Part shown: positions 36,400 through 44,081 of the stretch, piece after piece
Layout of the letters: each line of letters begins with the position of its first letter
Numbering within the stretch: the stretch's first letter is position 1
Assembly: GCA_035762175.1 (NCBI GenBank)
Contig: DASTPP010000379.1
Span: forward strand, 1-64,000
Direction: 5' to 3'
DNA length: 64,000 bases
From: DASTPP01 sp035762175
Lineage (GTDB): Bacteria; Myxococcota_A; Polyangia; Polyangiales; Polyangiaceae
Made by a program: the position numbers and the translations under genes
Notes under the pieces: generated by a model
Told to the model about the DNA's origin: nothing
Database searches by the model: none
What the model saw: the letters and a program-made list of their open reading frames with translations, nothing else

Positions 36400-36503
36400 G
36401 CGCGTATCATCTTGGCATGCGCCTTGCGCGATCGCGCCTATCATCTTGGCATGCGCCTTGCGCGCAATTGCACCTATCATCTTGGCATGCGTCTTGCGCG
36501 ATC
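36400..36503 (+). repeat. three 34-36 bp direct repeats, iteron-like
   Basis: Units start at 36400, 36434 and 36470. Each carries TATCATCTTGGCATGCG followed by CCTTGCGCG or TCTTGCGCG. The centre holds GCATGC. They lie 20-120 bases upstream of a sigma-70-like promoter. Spaced direct repeats of this size upstream of a gene are typical of repeated protein-binding sites. Confidence 0.85.
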
Positions 36504-36522
36504 ATTTCCCGCAAAACGCAGG

Positions 36523-36551
36523 TTGCCTTCTACCCCTTCACTGTCTATACA
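36523..36551 (+). promoter_or_regulatory. sigma-70-like promoter TTGCCT-17-TATACA
   Basis: TTGCCT (36523-36528) and TATACA (36546-36551) are separated by 17 bases, close to consensus. The gene at 36688 starts about 130 bases downstream, leaving a long leader. The three direct repeats 36400-36503 lie just upstream. Confidence 0.6.
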
Positions 36552-36687
36552 TCTGTTCAGGCGACGCGCCCTCGCACCGTTGCGAGGCGGTTCGACGTCG
36601 CCCGGCCCCATAGCGGCTCTCGCATCGGCCGCGAACCGACGCGAGAACCTGGGCCTCACCCGTTAAAGAGCAACGGAGACGAGACTT

Positions 36688-37218
36688 ATGGCCAGAGTAC
36701 CGCGTCGTCGCAAGAACGGCAAATCCGCCCCGCTTCCGCCGCCCGAACCGCGCCCCGACCGCGACCCGCCCCCGCCCAAGCTCTGCCCCGCCGACGAGCT
36801 CGACGCCCGCCTCGAAGACACGGGCGAGGGCGCCTTTCTGCACGGCCTCGAGCAGCGCATCGTCTACCCCACCTTGGTCGAAGAGGTCACCGCCGCCGGC
36901 ATGCGCATCATGAAGGTGATTCGCGAGCACGACGACCCCGCCCTCTGGTCGTGGTACGAAGACCTCGAGGGCGATCTCGGCTTCGTCCGCGAGCGCGCCG
37001 CGTTTAGTATGGGCTGGCAGCACGGCTCGGCCGACGGCCGCGCCGAGTTCTTTCGTAGCCAGGCGCCCGCGCTGAGCAAGAAGGCCAAGCGCCTGGCTGA
37101 CCAGGCCCGGTCGCTCGTGGTCAACGGCGGCGTGAGCCCGCACGAGGCGACGGCGATTCTGCTCGAGACCGCGTGGGCCATCTTGCACACGCCGCCGGCG
37201 CCGCCTTACGAGGGCTGA
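36688..37218 (+). CDS. hypothetical protein, 176 aa
   Basis: Starts MARVPRRRKNGKSAPLPPPE; CGGAGACGAGACTT provides a ribosome-like site before the ATG. A basic, Pro-rich N-terminus (1-32) leads to a helical domain: EGAFLHGLEQRIVYPTLVEE, IMKVIREHDDPALWSWYED, FSMGWQHGSADGRAEFF and KAKRLADQARSLVVNGGVSP. No membrane segment or signal is present. Codon use is native. The gene follows the promoter at 36523 and the three direct repeats, so it may be controlled by whatever binds them. I do not recognise a family. Confidence 0.65.
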   Translation: MARVPRRRKNGKSAPLPPPEPRPDRDPPPPKLCPADELDARLEDTGEGAFLHGLEQRIVYPTLVEEVTAAGMRIMKVIREHDDPALWSWYEDLEGDLGFVRERAAFSMGWQHGSADGRAEFFRSQAPALSKKAKRLADQARSLVVNGGVSPHEATAILLETAWAILHTPPAPPYEG

Positions 37219-37479
37219 GCGAGCCGAGCCCGTCTCGTCGCGACCCGCCGCCTCGCCGGGGCGCCAGGGGCCGCGCGGCCATCGTCGCCGACCCTCACCA
37301 TTGCCGGTCGCAGAGGTTCGCGCGCTCGGCGGCGGAAGTCGCGAGGTGCGCACGTGGCGGGCGTCGAGGTGCTACAACTTCGACATGACTGGCGAGCGCG
37401 ATGAGGCGGCAGAGGCTCGGCGCCAGGCGACGTGGTGTTGGCCCGTCTGACGGCCGCGAGCGAACCTGGGTTGACATCG

Positions 37480-38192
37480 ATGGCCCTCTCAAAGCCCGTG
37501 TTCGAGTTCCTCCCGGGGCAGGTGTTTACGACCGGCGTGGGGCTCGTCGATGTTCGAGTCGACGTGCTCGTTGAGGGGGCTTTGCTCGTGCGCGCGCGCC
37601 CCTACCTCGCTCTCGAGCAAGAGACCTTTCACTGCTATGTCCGCCACCTCGCCGGCGCCGAGTTGCCCATCGCGGCCGACGACTTCTGCGCTCTGCTCGG
37701 GGCCGACGAGCCGCCCTCGCTGACCCCCGATATTCTCGCGATGGCGCAGGCGCCCCTGCGCCCGGGCGAGTACGACGCCCTGCTCGCGCCGTTGACCTTG
37801 CGGCAGCAGGTTCATCAGGGCGTGCGCGTCAGCTGCCCCCCGAGTACGACGCCCTCAACGGACACTATTCGCACGACGAGCAGGGGGTCTTCGCGCTGGC
37901 CCCCGAGCAAGCGGCGTCGATGAGAGAAGGCTATTACGGGCACAACGTCGTGCAGGGCGCCCCGAGCGTGCTCTACCGCGGCCAGCTCGATGACGTCGCG
38001 GTCGTCTTGCTACCTCTCGTCCCTCCCGCCTCCTTGTCGAAGCCGCGCGTCGCCGACTACGAGCGGCGACTCGCCCGTGGCGCCACCCCCACCGCGTTGG
38101 CATTAGAATCGTCCGCGGCCAATTCGACCTTCTCTGTGGCTAGCAAGGCCCGAGGCGCACCCTGCTCATACTCCGATTGGGCCGTTTTATGA
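37480..38192 (+). pseudogene. frameshifted unknown gene beside the island
   Basis: The first frame starts MALSKPVFEFLPGQVFTTGV (ATG 37480, after the overlapping GGTTGACATCG) and is native-looking to about 37830 (LRQQVHQGVRVS), then becomes Pro/Ser/Thr-rich noise and stops at 37923. In another frame the sequence LPPEYDALNGHYSHDEQGVF through GYYGHNVVQGAPSVLYRGQL continues the same kind of protein. The switch lies by a run of six C at 37836-37841. This may be a real frameshift or a base error. From ~38110 the C-terminus runs into the lower-GC island and stops at 38192. The function is unknown. Confidence 0.6.
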
Positions 38193-39384
38193 GGATGCAG
38201 AACCTTGTTTCAGACTGGCAAGCCTGTTGCCCGCTGCCGAGGCGCTCTACCTGGCCCCCCAACATGGCCGAAACGACCGGAGGACCCCACAAACCGCCTT
38301 CTTCAGGGGCCTGATACGACCATAAAACAGCCAAACCCGAGTCAGACTGCCCTGCAGGAACTGAGGAGTTAGACGCCGGCTGCCCTAGTGCGTAGCGGGC
38401 CACTTCAGCGATGAACAAATATGTATCAATGACAACCAGCTTTGCCTCGCTTTCTGTTACATCGGTGTGAACTCCCTTGCATGCTTTTTCGTATACGGCT
38501 TCCAGGCGCGCAGCAATGTGTTCGATTTTTGCGTCAAGAATCGACTTCGTGCTTCCACTGGAGATACGGGTTTCGATGTATGCCAACAGTCTGTTTTTGT
38601 ATTGATCCTCTCCCACGATGCGCTTTTTCCCGCCGCGATCGGTGTATGGTTCAGACTGTGGCGGGAACACAGAGTCAGCCACAGTCGCGATTAGTCGCCG
38701 GCATGACGTAAGAGCGAGTGAGTGAGCCTCCGCGGTGCCCTCCCTCATTCTTTCGCTGACAGCGACTAGTTGCTCGGCGGCCTTCGGACAATGCGACCGG
38801 ACAAATGTATCCACGAGAGAGCGCGCAGCATCAAATATGCCTTCTGCTTCACTTCCAAGCTCAAGCGCAATAAGTGTGTCAGCAGCATAACGGTGCAGTG
38901 ACGCTTTGGCTGCAGCAAACGATCCAGAAGTTCTTGCTAGAGCATCGCGTGCGTTTGCCAAATTCTTCTGAATACTTTTGAGGACTTGCTCCGTTGCGCC
39001 CGCTGCCAGGTAGTTCTCCGTGGGAACATTGACCGTAGGACCTTGGAGCTTTTCGATGTAAGCAGCCGAGGCGATTTTGGTTGCTTCTAGGCTTGGGAGA
39101 CTTGGCGTAAAGACGTCTCCGTTTGGGAACCAGCGATTTGCGTATTTTGCACAGGTTCCAAGTTGGGATGGTTTGGTTTGGGGTGGATACCCCCTCAGTT
39201 CGAGATCGATCCAAGTTTGCGCATCGGAATCTCGCAATAGACGCGCGAGGCGAGCGGCCATCATCAAGCATTTTTCTATTGGTACGTCTTCGACTTCTAG
39301 CGCGTTCACCAGAGCGCGTGCCGCAGTGAGCGCGGTTTCTACGCGTGAATTGGAAGATTTGGTGGAGCTCATGCTAGTGGACAT
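38140..39384 (-). CDS. AbiTii-domain-like protein
   Basis: 414 residues starting MSTSMSSTKSSNSRVETALT. The segment VPIEKCLMMAARLARLLRDS plus AQTWIDLELRGYPPQ matches the pattern of AbiTii domains (a helix followed by a W-I-x2-E-L-x-G-Y motif), seen in abortive-infection proteins. A long helical part follows (~110-330) that ends in KACKGVHTDVTESEAKLVV, recalling Abi or HEPN-like C-termini. It is divergent from the ATPase gene at 39691 and they share a 306-base intergenic region. Codon use is AT-leaning, unlike the host. The last ~50 residues look unstructured. Defence involvement is inferred from the motif. Confidence 0.55.
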   Translation of the reverse strand: MSTSMSSTKSSNSRVETALTAARALVNALEVEDVPIEKCLMMAARLARLLRDSDAQTWIDLELRGYPPQTKPSQLGTCAKYANRWFPNGDVFTPSLPSLEATKIASAAYIEKLQGPTVNVPTENYLAAGATEQVLKSIQKNLANARDALARTSGSFAAAKASLHRYAADTLIALELGSEAEGIFDAARSLVDTFVRSHCPKAAEQLVAVSERMREGTAEAHSLALTSCRRLIATVADSVFPPQSEPYTDRGGKKRIVGEDQYKNRLLAYIETRISSGSTKSILDAKIEHIAARLEAVYEKACKGVHTDVTESEAKLVVIDTYLFIAEVARYALGQPASNSSVPAGQSDSGLAVLWSYQAPEEGGLWGPPVVSAMLGGQVERLGSGQQACQSETRFCILIKRPNRSMSRVRLGPC

Positions 39385-39690
39385 GCTGCATCAAGCAAAA
39401 GCGACTCGGCCAGCCTTACTTGGGTGGAGGCATCCTATGCCAATGTAAGAGAATGGGGGCCTCGGCCCTGCCCGCGCTGTCCTACATGCCTGCGAGTGGC
39501 GACCAAGTCGTGAGAGCTAGTCGTTGTTTGTGAAGATGGCCGTTTCGTGGAACCCTACTGCTCGCTGTGTCCACGTGGGGATTGGTGGGCGGCCGCGCGC
39601 TTGGTGGCGTTAACGTGTCACGAGGTCATACAAAAGACAAGGCTGTCGTCTGTGTAGACGCGGCGCAAACAAAGTTGTACCATTTTCACA
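39385..39690. promoter_or_regulatory. divergent promoter region of the island
   Basis: 306 bases between two divergently transcribed genes, with a mixed GC content. It must hold both promoters. A possible promoter for the ATPase gene lies in 39614-39660 (TTAACG-like and TGTAGA). No dyad stands out clearly. An in-frame reading on the plus strand (39567-39749) has no coding signs. Confidence 0.35.
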
Positions 39691-41292
39691 ATGACTTCAT
39701 TGGTGAATGCCGCCCTCATGCGTCTTCCGGTGCGTGCCGAGAGGAATGATGTCGCCACGCTCACGGCTACCTTCGTCGATGCAGGGCCACTCTTTACCCT
39801 GCTTTCGTCATCCAACCATCAAATTCTATACGGGCGACGTGGGACTGGAAAAACGCACGCCCTCAATTATCTTGCTGAATACGTAAGAAGTAGAGGCGAC
39901 CATGCTGTCTATCTGGATTTGAGAAGGCTCGGTTCGACTGGCGGGCTTTATGAAGACAGTAGCGTCTCTCCTCAGGAGCGAGCCACGCGGCTCCTTGTTG
40001 ATGTGCTTCGTGAGATTACAAATGGCATTTATCAAGAAGTGCTCGCGATTGAATCAAGGTTTCCTGATGCCCTTGAGCCTGCATTGCTAGCATTGGAACA
40101 ATTGCAGGACGTTGCTTCAAAAATCCGCATTAGCGGCTCGTTGGTTCATGAAGTTCAGATGTCAGTACAGGACTGGCCGAAGTCGCCTGTTGAGTCAAGG
40201 ATCGACTCGCCGCTTGTTGCCTCGTCGCAGTTGCAAACCCAGGATGATGCGACCCAGCCTTCGGTAACCTTCAAGCGCACCGAATCGGGCCAAGAGCGTC
40301 ATGTCGTTCATTTTGGTTCGACTGCGCAAGCGTTTGTGAAGATCATTGGTGCGTTGCCTGGTAAGAGACTCTGGCTTCTGTTGGATGAGTGGAGTGTCGT
40401 GCCACTGGAATTGCAGCCTCTGCTCGCTGACTTTGTTAGAAGATGTCTGCTTCCAATAAACGATGTTGTGGTAAAAATAGCCGCTATTGAGCAGCGCTCG
40501 AAATTTAGGAACAAAGGTCAGGCTGGAGATTATGTTGGTATTGAACTCGGCGCCGACATGTCGGCCGATCTAGACTTTGACGATTTTATGGTGTTTAATA
40601 ACGACGCGGAGAAAGCAAAGATTTTTTTTGCCGAGCTATTCTATCGACATGTGAAGCAATTTATCGACGAGCAGCCAGAGGGTACCGCGCAGGCGATAGT
40701 TTCCAGTAGCGATTTTCAGTCGAAAGTGTTTACGCAGAGAAACGCTTTTGAGGAACTCGTTCGCTCAGCTGAGGGTGTGCCGAGGGATGCGATTAATATA
40801 GCATCTCTTGCGGCGCAGCGCGCTGTTGATGAATTGATATCGGTGCCGCATATTCGGGTTGCGGCAAGGAAGTGGTATCAACGAGACAAGGAGAGCGCCG
40901 TTCAGGCGGCACCCGAAGCTCTAAGATTGCTGCACTGGATTTATGAGGAAGTAATAGGAACTCGGCGCGCTCGCGCGTTCTTGATTCGTCAGGATATTGG
41001 CCGGTCTAATGCTCTTATGCGGACTCTTTTTGATGCTCGAGTGCTTCATGTCATAAAGCGAGGCGTTTCCGGTCGAGATCTTCCAGGGGTGCGCTTTGAT
41101 GCGTATTCGTTGGATTATGGATGCTACGTTGAACTTGTATCAACGAAGAGCGCTCCTTCGGGATTGTTGGCAACAGACGGCGATCTGGCTGCAGAGGTCC
41201 CGGCAGATGATTATCGAGCCATACGTCGCGCTATCTTGGACCTGGATAAATTTGAAAGTAACGATATCCCTGGTCCCGGAATTCCTCGTTGA
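39691..41292 (+). CDS. P-loop ATPase, ORC/CDC6-like
   Basis: 533 residues starting MTSLVNAALMRLPVRAERND. Walker A is GRRGTGKT at 48-55, Walker B LLLDEW at about 229-234, in an AAA+-like order. The spacing and the C-terminal winged-helix-looking part (~400-490; LLHWIYEEVIGTRRARAFLI, DIGRSNALMRTLFDARVLHV) resemble bacterial ORC-CDC6-type ATPases that are often found in defence or mobile islands. The 150-200 section is polar and probably disordered. It is divergent from the AbiTii-like gene and has the same AT-leaning codon use, so the two likely arrived together. The substrate or trigger is unknown. Confidence 0.6.
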   Translation: MTSLVNAALMRLPVRAERNDVATLTATFVDAGPLFTLLSSSNHQILYGRRGTGKTHALNYLAEYVRSRGDHAVYLDLRRLGSTGGLYEDSSVSPQERATRLLVDVLREITNGIYQEVLAIESRFPDALEPALLALEQLQDVASKIRISGSLVHEVQMSVQDWPKSPVESRIDSPLVASSQLQTQDDATQPSVTFKRTESGQERHVVHFGSTAQAFVKIIGALPGKRLWLLLDEWSVVPLELQPLLADFVRRCLLPINDVVVKIAAIEQRSKFRNKGQAGDYVGIELGADMSADLDFDDFMVFNNDAEKAKIFFAELFYRHVKQFIDEQPEGTAQAIVSSSDFQSKVFTQRNAFEELVRSAEGVPRDAINIASLAAQRAVDELISVPHIRVAARKWYQRDKESAVQAAPEALRLLHWIYEEVIGTRRARAFLIRQDIGRSNALMRTLFDARVLHVIKRGVSGRDLPGVRFDAYSLDYGCYVELVSTKSAPSGLLATDGDLAAEVPADDYRAIRRAILDLDKFESNDIPGPGIPR

Positions 41293-41782
41293 ATCGAACC
41301 GTATGATCCAAAATGGTGCACTGGGCGCGGACGATCGTTGGTCGCATCTGAGCGGCCATTTTGCCTAGTGAAATCTGCTGTGATGGTATGCTCGTACATC
41401 CTCGCCCTGGCCCGCCCTGACGTCGTGGCAATCGTCTGACACGCGCGGCCCGCAGCCCGATTCGGCCGGCAAGGCACGGCCGTCGGACCTACCTCATTCG
41501 GTCGGCGCGTCGGCGTTCGGCGGACTTCGCGGGTTGTAGGAAGCCGCGAGTTCGGGCGTCACTTCGTGCGGCAGCACGACCGGTTCGCCGTACCCCGTCC
41601 TGACGGGGTAGCCGCCGGGGGCGAGCCGGCCAAGCGCGCACGCACGCGCACCGCAGGTTCGCCCGTGTTCGATGCCGAGGACACGCAACTCCGCTATCGC
41701 GGGCCGTTCAGCCGTTGAAGATTGCCACGATCGCCGCGAAATACGCCCCCCGCCCCGGGCGCCCCCCCGCGCCCTTTGCCGA
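41293..41782 (+). other. 490-base gene-less stretch, possible short ORF
   Basis: The GC content returns to the host level near 41400, which marks the right end of the island. I found no obvious attachment-site duplicate against the left end near 38110. On the minus strand a 64-codon frame, 41688-41494, from a TTG, reads RVLGIEHGRTCGARACALGR and ends YNPRSPPNADAPTE; native-like but without strong support. No tRNA or integrase is present. Confidence 0.3.
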
Positions 41783-42394
41783 TCAGAGCGGCTTGCCGAA
41801 GTCTTGCGTCCAGTAGACGCCGAACGAGCCGCCGGTGGCGTGGCCGATGCCGATGTCGCGGAAGTTGGGGTTCATGATGTTCTTGCAGTGGCCCGCGCTC
41901 TTCAGCCACGCGTTGACGACCTGGCTGGCGGTGGTCTGGCCGGCGGCGATGTTCTCGCCGAGGGCCGAGAACGTGTAGCCCTCGGCCTTGACCCGATCGA
42001 CGAAGGTGCGACCGTCCGGCGAGGTGTGGCTGAAATAGTTCTTCGTGGCCATGTCGGTGCTGTGGCTCTGGGCGGCGCGGCCCAGGCGATCGTCCCACCG
42101 GAGGGCGGGGGCGGCCGCGAACGACTGGGTACCGCAGACGCGCGGCTGCGCGCGCGCCTGGTTGACGAGGTTGAAGACCTCGCCCGCGAGGCCCGCGGGC
42201 ACCGCCGCGATCGCCCCGTCGCCCTCGGGCGGCGCGACGGCGGCGCCGGCCTCGGCGGCCAGCGAGGTGGCCTCGCCGACCTCGCCGCCTTCGTCGACGG
42301 CGTCGCCCTCGGGCGCGCAGCTCGCGAGGGCGAGAGCGGAGATAAGAGCTGGCGCAACGCGTCGTGCGAAACAGATGAGTTCAGGCTTCTGCAT
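41783..42394 (-). CDS. CAP-domain (SCP-like) lipoprotein
   Basis: 203 residues from the ATG at 42394; the longer frame upstream is Arg/Pro-rich and lacks a signal. The signal ends ALALASC, a good lipobox. A ~45-residue acidic Ala-rich linker leads to a CAP superfamily domain with NLVNQARAQ, HSTDMATKNYFSHTSPDGRT, YTFSALGENIAAGQ and AGHCKNIMNPNFRDIGIGHA. The His and Glu residues of the CAP cavity (H in SHTSPDG, E in LGENIA) are present. Such bacterial proteins are extracellular; their molecular role is poorly known. The gene is divergent from the VOC gene. Confidence 0.87.
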   Translation of the reverse strand: MQKPELICFARRVAPALISALALASCAPEGDAVDEGGEVGEATSLAAEAGAAVAPPEGDGAIAAVPAGLAGEVFNLVNQARAQPRVCGTQSFAAAPALRWDDRLGRAAQSHSTDMATKNYFSHTSPDGRTFVDRVKAEGYTFSALGENIAAGQTTASQVVNAWLKSAGHCKNIMNPNFRDIGIGHATGGSFGVYWTQDFGKPL

Positions 42395-42596
42395 GGGGTC
42401 GACCCTAGCCGAGCTTTGTTTCTGCGCCAGGCAGAAAACGCCCCCGCGGCGGGGGCCGCCCGCCCCGCGAGCTGGAGGCCGGCGCCCCCCGTGACGCGAC
42501 GCTGAGCGGGCGAAGGTCGCGATGGCGAGCGCGAAGTTCGGGCTTGCGACCTGCCGAAACCTTGCCCCCGTCGCGGCGCGGGGGAACGCTCGGCCG

Positions 42597-43376
42597 ATGA
42601 CGAACACAGGCCGTTTTGTCTGGTACGAGCTGCTCACCACGGACCCGAAGGCCGCGATCGCCTTTTACACCGAGGTCGTCGGCTGGGAGACGCAAGCGTG
42701 GGGGGCGGGCGACTACACGATGTGGGTCGGCAGCCAGGGCCCGCTCGGCGGCGTGAGCACGCTGCCCGAGTCGGCCAAGCAGATGGGCGCGATGCCCTAC
42801 TGGCAGGCCAACGTCGAGGTCGCGGACGTCGACGCCACGGTCGCGCGCGTGCAGGAGCTCGGCGGCCGCGTCTTCGTCGCCGAGGACGTGCCCACGGTGG
42901 GCCGCCTCGCGGTCATCGCCGACCCGCAGGGCGCGGCCATTTCGCTCTTCAAGCCCGAGCGCGAGATGCCGCCGCACGACGCGGCGAAGCCGGGCGAGTT
43001 CGCGTGGCACGAGCTCTACACGACCGACCACGAGGCGGCGTTCGCCTTCTACCAGAAGGTCATCGGCTGGGAGCGGCTCGGCGAGCTCGACATGGGGCCC
43101 ATGGGCAAGTACCTGCTGTGGGGCCGCGGCGGCAAGCAGCTCGGCGGCATGATGACGCTGCCCCCGGGCATGAAGACGCCCGACGGCCGCGACGTGCCCC
43201 CCTCGTGGATGCTCTACGTGACGACCGCCGATCTCGACGCCGCCCTCGCGCGCGCGAAGGCCCGGGGCGCGCGCGTGCTCAACGGCCCGATGGAGGTGCC
43301 CGGCGGCCAGCGCATCGTCCAATTGATGGACCCGCAGGGCGCCGCGTTCGCGCTCGTGACGCCGCCGGCGGAGTAG
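42597..43376 (+). CDS. two-domain VOC (glyoxalase-like) protein
   Basis: 259 residues starting MTNTGRFVWYELLTTDPKAA. Two tandem vicinal-oxygen-chelate domains: 1-120 and 128-259, each opening with a W-(Y/H)-E-L-(L/Y)-T-T-D motif (FVWYELLTTDPKAAIAFYTE; FAWHELYTTDHEAAFAFYQK) and ending DPQGAAxxLxxPxxE. The chain is like the YdfN or glyoxalase-like antibiotic/small-molecule-binding group. The substrate and metal use are not predictable. Its last 163 bases overlap the GST gene, tail to tail. The ATG at 42597 is preferred because earlier codons are basic and unlike the family. Confidence 0.83.
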   Translation: MTNTGRFVWYELLTTDPKAAIAFYTEVVGWETQAWGAGDYTMWVGSQGPLGGVSTLPESAKQMGAMPYWQANVEVADVDATVARVQELGGRVFVAEDVPTVGRLAVIADPQGAAISLFKPEREMPPHDAAKPGEFAWHELYTTDHEAAFAFYQKVIGWERLGELDMGPMGKYLLWGRGGKQLGGMMTLPPGMKTPDGRDVPPSWMLYVTTADLDAALARAKARGARVLNGPMEVPGGQRIVQLMDPQGAAFALVTPPAE

Positions 43377-43987
43377 CCTAACCCCCGCGCCGCCAGCGCG
43401 CGCTGGTAGGCGGGCCGCTGGGCGAGGCGCTCGCGGTAGGCGACGAGCGGCTCGGGCAGCTCGCCGTCGAGGGCGCCGCGCCAGATGCCGAGCGCGGTGC
43501 TCACGCTGATGTCGGCGAGGGTGAAGGCGTCGCCGGCGAGGTAGGGGCGGTCGCCGAGCTGCTTGGTCACGTAGCGCAGGGCCTGCTCGACGCGGGCCTC
43601 GAGCGCGAGCACCGACCAGTTGCGCTTCTCGGCCTCGGGGGCGCCGAAGCGCGCGGCCAGGAGGGGGTTCAGGGCGGCGCCGATGGTGGCCTCGCCGAAC
43701 ACGGTCATTTGCAACACGCTGGCGAAGCGGGGGTCGTGCGCGCCGGGCAAGAGCGGCGTCGGCCCGTACCTCTGCGCGAGGTAGAGCATCATCGCGACCG
43801 ACTCGTTGATCGCGACGCCCCCCTCGTCTTCGAGAAAGGGCACCGAGCCCATCGGGTTGAGCGCCCGGTAGGCCGCGGGCTGCGGCAAGGCCACGGTCTC
43901 GACCTGGTAGGGCAAGCCCATCTCTTCGCACTGCCAGAACAGGCGCAGGCCGCGGGCGCCGCGGGCGAAGTTGTAAATTTTTATCAA
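43214..43987 (-). CDS. glutathione S-transferase family protein
   Basis: 257 residues from a TTG start with GGAGG five to nine bases upstream. The thioredoxin-like N-terminus (IKIYNFARGARGLRLFWQCE; NPMGSVPFLEDEGGVAINES) and the all-helical C-terminal domain (LGDRPYLAGDAFTLADISVS) are typical of GSTs. The family normally ends near residue ~205 (AYQRALAARG). The further ~50 residues (YSAGGVTSANAAPCGSINW...) are antisense to the VOC gene and look fortuitous, so the original stop may be lost. It detoxifies electrophiles with glutathione or a related thiol, by family. Confidence 0.82.
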   Translation of the reverse strand: MIKIYNFARGARGLRLFWQCEEMGLPYQVETVALPQPAAYRALNPMGSVPFLEDEGGVAINESVAMMLYLAQRYGPTPLLPGAHDPRFASVLQMTVFGEATIGAALNPLLAARFGAPEAEKRNWSVLALEARVEQALRYVTKQLGDRPYLAGDAFTLADISVSTALGIWRGALDGELPEPLVAYRERLAQRPAYQRALAARGLGYSAGGVTSANAAPCGSINWTMRWPPGTSIGPLSTRAPRAFARARAASRSAVVT

Positions 43988-44081
43988 GGTGGCCTCCTCG
44001 CGACGAAGTCACGCAACTCGCTCCGGCTCCGGCCGAGGGGAAGATGGGCACTAGCGCCCATTCGGAGGGAGCGTTTCTACC

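Noticed and set aside
36400..36503. Replication origin with iterons
   Set aside because: No Rep protein, DnaA boxes or AT-rich unwinding element recognised nearby; regulator sites are a simpler reading.
36158..37007. Protein-coding frames across array B and the direct repeats
   Set aside because: Same periodicity artefact; they overlap the better-supported gene at 36688 in other frames.
38110..41400. Integrated phage or ICE
   Set aside because: No integrase, transposase, structural gene, tRNA boundary or direct-repeat attachment site found.
41494..41688. 64-codon minus-strand gene
   Set aside because: TTG start, no ribosome site or family; mentioned only as a possibility in the gene-less stretch.
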